Positions 17,986 through 24,412 of a stretch of 64,000 bases of DNA are shown piece by piece. Within the stretch, counting starts at the first letter, position 1. Each line of letters opens with the position of its first letter. Made by a program: the position numbers and the translations under genes. The notes under the pieces were generated by a model. It searched no databases. It saw nothing but the letters and a program-made list of their open reading frames with translations, and was not told where the DNA came from. This DNA comes from GCA-2684655 sp051278165. Its GTDB lineage: Bacteria > Planctomycetota > UBA1135 > UBA2386. Location of the stretch: assembly GCA_051278165.1 (NCBI GenBank), contig JBNMNW010000002.1, forward strand, positions 1 to 64,000, in the 5' to 3' direction.

Positions 17986-19726
17986 TGCGGTGTTCGTTCG
18001 TGCGCCCACTGCTGCGGCGCGGTTCGTTTCCGGCCGCCAGGTCGTGGATGTCAATTTGCACCGGCCCATCTTCACTGCGCGAACTGATGCGCGGCGTGTA
18101 GGCGATGCTCCATGGACCCTTGTTCTGGCGCAGGGTTTCAAAGTGCTCGGCGCCGCGCACAACCCGAGCCGGCATGATGTCGCGCCCTTTGGCGACGCGA
18201 ACGCGCAGGTGCTGGCCGCGCGTATCGACGAACGGGTTGCCGATGATCTTGACGCCGTGGGTTACGAAGCGCGGTCGCGGATGCCCGTTACCGAACGGTC
18301 CTAGCGCCTCCATGCGGCGAATCGTTTGCGGCTCGAGCTCTGGGAACTCGGCCAGGCCGTCGACGCGGTAGGGGTGTTCTTTGGGCGCCAATCGCGCGCA
18401 GACAGCTGCGAAGCGTTCGCAGAACGCTGGGAAGTGTTCGCGCTTGATCTCCATGCCAGCGGCTGCCGCGTGGCCGCCGTGGGCTTCCAGTAGATCGGAG
18501 CACTCGCCGAGCGCGTCGCGCAGGTTGACGCCGTTCGTGCAGCGGCCAGAACCGCGTCCGATTTCGCCGTTGAACGCGAGCAGCATGACCGGCTTGGCGG
18601 TCGATTCCGCGATCCGTGCGGCGACGATGCCGAGCACGCCGGGGTGCCAGTTGTCCTGGCCGAGTACGACGGCAGGGCCCGTGCCGCCAGCGATCAGCTG
18701 CTGCACTTCGTCTTGCAGCTGTCGTTCGACCTTACGGCGCGCTTCGTTGTGGCCTTCCAGCACCTTGGCGGCCTTTTGCGCGTCGGTGTAACTGGATGCA
18801 CATAACAGGTCAACGGCGTCGTTGGCGTGGGCAACGCGACCGGCGGCGTTGATCAGCGGTGCGATGCGGAACGCGATGTCTTCGGGGCCAGCGCCGCGAT
18901 GCAGCAAACCAGCAGCGTCCATGAGCGCGCGAATGCCAGGGTTGCGGCTCAATGACAGCGAGCGCAAGCCGTGGAACACCAGGGTGCGGTTCTCGCCATT
19001 CAGGGGAGCCACGTCGGCGACCGTGCCCATGGCGATGTATCCCATCGCATCGATCAGGAAGTCAGAGAACTCGGAGCTGCGCCGCATCGTGCCACTCAGC
19101 GACTCGGCGATCGCCGCGACCAAAGTGAACGCGACGCCGCAGCCCGCGAGGTTGCGATCGGGATATCCGGCATCGGGCAGGCGCGGGTTGAGCACCGCGT
19201 AGGCGTCGGCGACGTTCTCGGTGGTGCCGTGGTGGTCGGTAATGATGACGTCGATGCCGCTCTTCTGCAGTTCGGCGATTGGCTTGATCGCGTTGGTGCC
19301 ATTGTCGACCGAAATCACCAGCGGAAAGCCACCATCCTTGATCGCTTTGACACTCGCTGCGGAGAACGAATAGCCGTCCTTGCGCGCCGGGATGTAGGGC
19401 TTGCTGTTGCAGTGCAGCAGCTTCAGGAACTTATGCAGTAAAACGGTGCCGCTAATTCCGTCGACGTCGTAGTCGCCGTGGATCAGGATCGGGTCGCCAT
19501 TGCGCAGCGAAACCTGGACACGTTCCACGGCCTTCTGCATGTCCTTGAACTTGAAAGGGTCGTGCAGGCTGCCGAGATCCGGCCGCAAGAAGGATTTTGC
19601 AAGTTCGGGTGTGTCGATGCCACGCGCCAGTAGCACGCGCACGCAAAGGTCCGGCAAGCCAATGGACCTGGCCAGCGCGGATTCGCGAGGATCAGGTCTT
19701 GGCGTCTCGAGTGCAGCGCGAAGCAT
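17975..19726 (-). CDS. recJ: Single-stranded-DNA-specific exonuclease RecJ
   Basis: A 5'-3' single-strand exonuclease of the DHH phosphoesterase superfamily, used in RecF-pathway recombination and mismatch repair. Visible motifs are HGDYDVDGISGT (motif I, metal-binding Asp residues), ITDHHGTTE (DHH), and a DHHA1 domain with GSGR (~residue 400). A C-terminal OB-fold domain follows to residue 583. The Met at 19726 gives the normal N-terminus; the frame is open further but runs antisense into selA. Start-to-start distance with divergent selA is about 30 bp, so the two share a very short promoter region. Confidence 0.93.
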   Translation of the reverse strand: MLRAALETPRPDPRESALARSIGLPDLCVRVLLARGIDTPELAKSFLRPDLGSLHDPFKFKDMQKAVERVQVSLRNGDPILIHGDYDVDGISGTVLLHKFLKLLHCNSKPYIPARKDGYSFSAASVKAIKDGGFPLVISVDNGTNAIKPIAELQKSGIDVIITDHHGTTENVADAYAVLNPRLPDAGYPDRNLAGCGVAFTLVAAIAESLSGTMRRSSEFSDFLIDAMGYIAMGTVADVAPLNGENRTLVFHGLRSLSLSRNPGIRALMDAAGLLHRGAGPEDIAFRIAPLINAAGRVAHANDAVDLLCASSYTDAQKAAKVLEGHNEARRKVERQLQDEVQQLIAGGTGPAVVLGQDNWHPGVLGIVAARIAESTAKPVMLLAFNGEIGRGSGRCTNGVNLRDALGECSDLLEAHGGHAAAAGMEIKREHFPAFCERFAAVCARLAPKEHPYRVDGLAEFPELEPQTIRRMEALGPFGNGHPRPRFVTHGVKIIGNPFVDTRGQHLRVRVAKGRDIMPARVVRGAEHFETLRQNKGPWSIAYTPRISSRSEDGPVQIDIHDLAAGNEPRRSSGRTNEHRNGR

Positions 19727-19759
19727 GTGGGGTGGGGTATGGTAGCGACCTATCCCGCG

Positions 19760-21145
19760 ATGCCCAGAACTGACGCCGACCGTTCTTCCGCACTGAGGCT
19801 TCTGCCCTCGGTGGACCATTTGCTTCGCCACGACGATTTTCAATTGTTGTCGCGTCCTGTGCTGACCCGTGTCGTTCGCGGCCTGGTCGATCAACTGCGA
19901 AACGGGGCGCTAGATGGCTCGATTGACGCCGTTGCCATGGCGCAGCGTTGCGCCGGCGATGCCTTGGTGGCGACCGTGAAAGAACGCTGTGAGTCGGCTT
20001 CGCGTCGCCGGCATGAGCGGGTCTACAACGCGACCGGGATTGTTCTCCATACCGGGATCGGTCGAGCGCCGCTGGCCTCGTCGGCGATCGCAGCCATGAC
20101 CCAGGCGGCGGGCTATGCAATTGTGGAAGTTGACCCGGTCACCGGCCAGCGCGACCAGCGTGAGGTGGCGGTGGCGGCGTTGCTGCAAGACCTGACCGGT
20201 GCCGGTGGCGCCGTGATCGTCAACAATAACGCGGCCGCGACGACCTTGATGCTGGCCGCTTTGACTGCCGACACCGAGGTGGTGATCTCGCGCGGTGAAC
20301 TGGTCGAGATCGGTGGTGGCTTCCGCATTCCTGATGTGATGCGTCGCGCCGGCTGCACGATGGTGGAGGTCGGTGCGACCAACAAGACGCACCTCTACGA
20401 CTTTGAGAGCGTGTCGAACGAACGCACTTCGGCCTACTTGAAGGTGCATCCGAGCAACTACCGCATCGAAGGCTTCGCCGGCACGCCGTCGGTGGCCGAA
20501 CTCAGTAAGCTCGCCAAAGAGCGCGGCCTGATGATGCTCGATGATCTCGGCTCTGGGTTGCTGTGGAACGAGCCACTGCCAGGCCTCGCCGGTGAGCCGC
20601 GCGTCTCCGACAGTCTCGGGCAGGGCGCCGATGTGACCTGCTTTAGCAGCGACAAGCTGTTGGGTGGCCCGCAATCCGGCATCTTGCTTGGCGACGCCGC
20701 GATGATCGCCCGCTGCCGTGCACACCCTCTGTATCGCGCCATGCGTTGCGACAAGTTGACGCTGGCAGCGTTGGAGGCGACCCTCTTGCTCTACCGCGAT
20801 GGCAACCCGCTGGCCGCTGTGCCAACGCTGCGCATGCTGTCGGTGTCACAGGACGATCTGGAGAACCGCGCCGGCGCCCTGTCGGTGATGCTGCAAGATC
20901 TGAATGCCGAGGTTGTTAGGAGCGAGTCATTCGCTGGCTCGGGAGCGAATCCCGCCAAGCCGCTGCAGAGCTTCGCGACGGCGATTCCGGGCGGGGACTC
21001 GCATTGTGACCGCTTGCGCGTGGCGCGGCCGGTCAGCGTGTTTGCGCGCGTCTCCGAAGGCCGCGTGCTGCTCGATGCGCGCACCCTGCTGCTCGAAGAT
21101 CTTGACGTGGTAGCCCTGGCGGTTCGCCAAGCCTTGAGCGATTAG
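19760..21145 (+). CDS. selA: L-seryl-tRNA(Sec) selenium transferase
   Basis: A PLP enzyme that converts seryl-tRNA(Sec) to selenocysteinyl-tRNA(Sec) with selenophosphate as donor. Sequence features include INLTGTVLHT-like NATGIVLHTGIGRAPL, the conserved VNNNAAA, SRGELVEIGG, FRIPDVM, VGATNKTH, and the PLP lysine in SSDKLLGGPQSGI (~residue 300). Length 461 residues is standard for SelA. Start: ATG at 19760 gives the same distance to the LPSVDHLLR segment as in E. coli; upstream GTG (19727) and ATG (19739) are alternatives. selD follows 66 bp later on the same strand, completing the selenophosphate-to-tRNA pathway here; selB and selC are not in the window. Confidence 0.95.
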   Translation: MPRTDADRSSALRLLPSVDHLLRHDDFQLLSRPVLTRVVRGLVDQLRNGALDGSIDAVAMAQRCAGDALVATVKERCESASRRRHERVYNATGIVLHTGIGRAPLASSAIAAMTQAAGYAIVEVDPVTGQRDQREVAVAALLQDLTGAGGAVIVNNNAAATTLMLAALTADTEVVISRGELVEIGGGFRIPDVMRRAGCTMVEVGATNKTHLYDFESVSNERTSAYLKVHPSNYRIEGFAGTPSVAELSKLAKERGLMMLDDLGSGLLWNEPLPGLAGEPRVSDSLGQGADVTCFSSDKLLGGPQSGILLGDAAMIARCRAHPLYRAMRCDKLTLAALEATLLLYRDGNPLAAVPTLRMLSVSQDDLENRAGALSVMLQDLNAEVVRSESFAGSGANPAKPLQSFATAIPGGDSHCDRLRVARPVSVFARVSEGRVLLDARTLLLEDLDVVALAVRQALSD

Positions 21146-21163
21146 TGCGGCTCTGGTTCCCGG

Positions 21164-21197
21164 TGGCGCGAGCAACTGTCGCGCCGCGAGTATACTC
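21164..21197 (+). promoter_or_regulatory. Hairpin and TATACT-like element before selD
   Basis: Between selA and selD there is a perfect 7-bp stem (GGCGCGA/TCGCGCC, 7-base loop, 21165-21185). A 10-bp palindrome GAGTATACTC (21188-21197) that contains a -10-like TATACT follows. This could be a selD promoter or an attenuator; no convincing -35 box is seen. Confidence 0.35.
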
Positions 21198-21211
21198 TAG
21201 GTTGACCTACT

Positions 21212-22279
21212 ATGGCTGAACCCACCAACGTTCGATTGACCCGCTACGCATCGAGTTCTGGTTGAGCAGCGAAGCTGCCACCAGGAAGCCTCGGGCAGGT
21301 TCTCCACCTACTAAAAGCGACTCCGAATCCCGATCTCCTCGCTGGCCATGCTGGCTTCGAGGATGCGGGAGTGATGCGTATCGATGACGAACGCGCGCTT
21401 GTTCAGACCCTCGACTTTTTCCCGCCAATCGTTGATGACCCGCGTTGGTTCGGCCGCATCGCCGCGGCGAACTCGCTGTCGGATGTCTACGCGATGGGGG
21501 GTAAACCGCTGACTGCGATGAACATCGTTGGTTGGCCAAAGGAACTCGACATCGCGATCCTCGGTGAAGTCATGGCCGGCGGCCTCGACAAGATCGAAGA
21601 GGCTGGAGCCGTCTTGTGCGGCGGCCACTCGGTCGTCGACAGCGAAGTCAAATACGGCTTGTCGGTTACCGGCATCGTGCATCCGCTGCGCTTCTGGCGA
21701 AACGCTGGCGCCAAAGAAGGCGACGCGTTGCTGATCACCAAGCCGCTCGGCATGGGAGCTGTTTCGACGGCGATGAAGAAGGACAAGCTGGAGGACGGCG
21801 CTGCCAACTCGGCGATGACCGAGTCGGCCATGCATGTCATGGCGACGCTCAACAAGCTGGCCTGCGAGATTGCATCCGACTTTGACGTGCATGCCTGCAC
21901 CGACATCACTGGCTTCGGCTTTGCCGGTCACTCGTGTGAGATGGCGCAGGACACTGGCCTACAGCTCGAAGTCGATACCGGGCATTTGCCGTTGATGGAC
22001 GGCTCGCTCGAGTTGGTTCGCTCTGGCTCATTGTCCGGTGGCTGTGCGCGCGGCAAGGAGCACTTCGGTGGTCGCGTGCAGATCGAGAGCAGCGTCGATG
22101 CGGCCTTGGCCGACCTGGTGTTCGATGCCGAAACGTCGGGTGGTTTACTGATCGCTGTGCCTCAGGATCAGGCGCAGAAGCTGTCGGATCGTTTGCGCGA
22201 TGCTGGCGTGCCGAGTCACGCGATCGCTGGTCACTTCGTCAAGCGAAGTGATGACGCACCGCTGCTGCGCTTGAAGTAG
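21212..22279 (+). CDS. selD: Selenide, water dikinase containing selenocysteine
   Basis: Makes selenophosphate from selenide and ATP. A plain reading gives only a fragment from 21371, which lacks the catalytic N-terminus. From the ATG at 21212 the frame is MAEPTNVRLTRYASSSG-UGA-AAK, which aligns with E. coli SelD RLTQYSHGAGC17GCK20. The in-frame UGA falls exactly on catalytic Cys17 and the conserved Lys follows three residues later. The rest is typical: glycine-rich DFFPPIVDDP, FGRIAAANSLSDVYAMGG, and the C-terminal half with ITGFGFAGH and ETSGGLL. Read through, the protein is 355 residues, normal for SelD. Sec at this position is known in several SelD proteins. It is translationally dependent on the selA-linked pathway, so it is potentially self-reinforcing. 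Confidence 0.95.
21263..21265 (+). other. Recoded UGA codon (selenocysteine 18 of SelD)
   Basis: An in-frame TGA interrupts an otherwise continuous SelD reading frame exactly at the catalytic Cys/Sec position. Protein homology is continuous on both sides. Confidence 0.93.
21275..21298 (+). promoter_or_regulatory. Candidate bacterial SECIS hairpin
   Basis: Nine bases after the UGA begins CTGCC, which pairs with GGCAG at 21294-21298. The upper stem AGG/CCT closes an AAG loop centred about 22 nt after the UGA. A bulged A and one mismatch lie in the stem. The loop distance is inside the range used by SelB-dependent SECIS elements. Confidence 0.6.
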
Positions 22280-22320
22280 CGCGCGCGGCATCGCCGTTGC
22301 TCACGTCCGACCTTGGCGCG

Positions 22321-23331
22321 TTAGCGCAGCAAACTCTGCTGGCGGTCGTTCAGCTGCGGCTTTGCTTGCTGGCCGTGGTTCTCGAGACTCAGCGTGAAGT
22401 TGGCGACCGAGGTCTTCTTGCGCGAGCGCTTTGGCAGGCCCTTTGAATACTCGAGGGGCTTGTTGTCCTCGGCTTCGTCTTCATCCTCGTTGGGCTCCGC
22501 TTCTTCGTCGTCGTCGCCAACGGCTTGGCCGACAGCTACGCGACCAGCGGCGAATGCAAAGACGCCACCGTTTTGGTTGGCCTCGGTCCATGCGCGAACG
22601 CGGATCTGGTGCACTAAGTTGGTGCCTGGGTCGAGCGAGATCGCAAGGTCGATCGTCGTGTTTGGCGGCGTCGCTGCCCGACGTCCCGCGTTGCCGCCCA
22701 TGACGATGTTGATAACTTGGCCGAAGTTGCCTTGCGATAGCGATTCCGGCAGGCTGCCTGACCACATCAGTTCGCCGACTTGCTCGGCGTTGAGGGTGAC
22801 CGAGACGACCTCGACCGGTCGGTCCTTGTAGGCGCCGGCTTCGCGGCGGGTGACCGCGAGTGGCCATGACGCAAGTTGCTGAAGTAGCGCGTGGGCGTTC
22901 GGCACGAACGTGACCTTGTTGCCATCGGCGAAGTGACCGCTGCGCAGGCACCAATCACGGTCCTTATCGCGGGCAATCATGTTGCCGCCGGCCAGCAGCA
23001 GTTCGTCCGTCTCATCGCCGCCGAATTGGATGTGGGTGCGGCCTTCGTGCCACGAGCCAGTGACGTTGCCAGACGCGGCTTGGCCCATCATCGCGGCAAA
23101 TGGGTTGTTCTCCTTGGCCTTCTTGTCAGGTCCCCACTTGATCGTGAAGCCAGTGTCGGCGGTCTTGGCCGTCTTGGTCAACGCGCGGGTGAGGCGCTTC
23201 TTGAGCGCGACTTTGGCGGCGATCGCCGGGTCGACTGGGGCCTTGGTGTCCTGGGCGCACAGCGTGGCTGGCAGCAGGCAGGAAGAGATGACGAGGAGGA
23301 GGGTGGCTCTCATGGCGGCGTGTTGACGCAT
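22321..23331 (-). CDS. Exported protein of unknown function
   Basis: A ~336-residue protein with a signal peptide (hydrophobic LLLVISSCLLPATLCAQ). The mature part opens with a Lys/Thr/Ala-rich helix, then a mixed alpha/beta region with DRDWCLRSGHFADGNKVTFVPNAH and a segment like LAVTRREAGAYKDRPVEVVSVTLN. This resembles secreted proteins that test for or store per-sample values, but I recognise no family. An acidic stretch (Asp/Glu, ~residues 275-300) lies before the end. Start may be 23331 or the Met six codons downstream (23313). It sits after rbfA on the same strand, in the position where truB often follows in other bacteria, but is not TruB. Confidence 0.68.
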   Translation of the reverse strand: MRQHAAMRATLLLVISSCLLPATLCAQDTKAPVDPAIAAKVALKKRLTRALTKTAKTADTGFTIKWGPDKKAKENNPFAAMMGQAASGNVTGSWHEGRTHIQFGGDETDELLLAGGNMIARDKDRDWCLRSGHFADGNKVTFVPNAHALLQQLASWPLAVTRREAGAYKDRPVEVVSVTLNAEQVGELMWSGSLPESLSQGNFGQVINIVMGGNAGRRAATPPNTTIDLAISLDPGTNLVHQIRVRAWTEANQNGGVFAFAAGRVAVGQAVGDDDEEAEPNEDEDEAEDNKPLEYSKGLPKRSRKKTSVANFTLSLENHGQQAKPQLNDRQQSLLR

Positions 23332-23442
23332 GGTAAGCCAGAAAGCTTCGCAATGGCCGCGCAAGGGCACGCTTCGGGGCGGAAAGGCCCTGGGTTGCGC
23401 CACGCATCTGGCGCTCCATCGCGGATTTTTGGACCCTAGATG

Positions 23443-23997
23443 CTAGACCGCGGACGGTGGCTCGTCGTCTTTCACGGGGTCCGCCGGCGGCTCGGCGGCG
23501 GACGGCTCAATTGCTGGCGCTTCGTCTGCTGCTGCTTCGGATACCGCTGCTTCGTCGGGCGCGGGGGCTTCGGTTGCCGGAGATACAGCGGGGGAATCGC
23601 CAGTCGCATCATCGCCGGTCGCACCATCGCCTGCCGTCTCACCCTCAGGATGAAGTTCGTTCAGCAGCTTGTTCATGCGGATCGCCGCGCCGATGCCTTC
23701 GTCGAACAGGAACTCAAGGTGGGGGACTGAGCGCGTGTGCAGCACTCGAGCCATCTCACGCTGACAGAAGCCGCGCGCGCGGCCGAGCACGGCGGCGCTG
23801 TCGCGCTTGGCCTTCTCTTCTTGGTCCGAGCCTGCGAGCACCGACCAGTAAGCCTTGCAGTGGCTGAACTCGGTATCGAGCTCGACGCGCGTGATGGTGA
23901 CCATGCCAAGCTTGGGATCGGCTAGGTCACGATGCAGCACCTCAGCGAGGCGCTGTTTGATCTGTTGCTTGAGGCGTGCGAGGCGGCGTTCGTTCAT
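23443..23997 (-). CDS. rbfA: Ribosome-binding factor A with an acidic tail
   Basis: A small KH-fold protein that helps 16S rRNA 5'-end and 30S maturation. The first ~120 residues are the RbfA domain: RLARLKQQIKQRLAEVLHRDLADPKLGMVTITRVELDTEF, then SVPHLEFLFDEGI near residue 90, which contains the family's conserved P-x-L-x-F pattern. After about residue 120 comes a ~65-residue tail of Ala, Pro, Glu and Asp, partly built from a 15-bp tandem repeat. That tail is not part of the normal fold. It ends the nusA-infB-ylxP-rbfA order seen in many bacteria. Confidence 0.9.
   Translation of the reverse strand: MNERRLARLKQQIKQRLAEVLHRDLADPKLGMVTITRVELDTEFSHCKAYWSVLAGSDQEEKAKRDSAAVLGRARGFCQREMARVLHTRSVPHLEFLFDEGIGAAIRMNKLLNELHPEGETAGDGATGDDATGDSPAVSPATEAPAPDEAAVSEAAADEAPAIEPSAAEPPADPVKDDEPPSAV
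23597..23641. repeat. 15-bp tandem repeat in the rbfA tail (3 units)
   Basis: Three imperfect 15-bp units (23597-23611, 23612-23626, 23627-23641) encode the Gly-Asp-Ala-Thr-type repeats of the RbfA tail on the minus strand. Confidence 0.7.
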
Positions 23998-24037
23998 TGC
24001 TCTGGGTACTCAGGACCTTGCTACTCGGGCGATCCGC

Positions 24038-24331
24038 TCACTCAGGTGAGAGGATCTCAAGCTGATGGTCGATCATCGAGCCATCGCGCCAGTCGCGCAG
24101 CTCGTTGACTAAATGGTCCATCGACGAGTTCACGTTCTTGTGGTCGCTACCGGCGACTACGGCGCCAAGGGTCGCATACGTCACGGCGTCTTGGTCTGCA
24201 AACTCAGTGATCGAGACGTTGAACGACCGGCGTAGCCGATCCTTCAAGCTCTTGACCACTGAGCGCTTTTCCTTAAGCGACACCGCGTAGGGGATCTCCA
24301 AGGTGAATTGCAGGACTCCGATGTAGAGCAT
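24038..24331 (-). CDS. DUF503 (YlxP-like) protein
   Basis: A 97-residue protein of the DUF503 family, which commonly sits between infB and rbfA. The Met at 24331 begins MLYIGVLQFTLEIP, the usual start, and SLKEKRSVVKSLKDRLRRSFNVSI is the family core. A frame extension of 18 codons upstream is not protein-like. It lies between infB (stop 24413) and rbfA (start 23997) on the same strand, as expected. Related YlxP proteins have been linked to ribosome maturation; that is context only. Confidence 0.85.
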   Translation of the reverse strand: MLYIGVLQFTLEIPYAVSLKEKRSVVKSLKDRLRRSFNVSITEFADQDAVTYATLGAVVAGSDHKNVNSSMDHLVNELRDWRDGSMIDHQLEILSPE

Positions 24332-24412
24332 GGTGCTTCGGGTGCACGGCTCCGGCGATCGTAGGTGCTGCACCGCTGCCGTCACCAGCTAGGTTCCGGC
24401 AGGGCGGCGCGA

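Noticed and set aside
21371..22279. selD starting at 21371
   Set aside because: This start omits the conserved N-terminus; homology continues upstream through an in-frame UGA to 21212.
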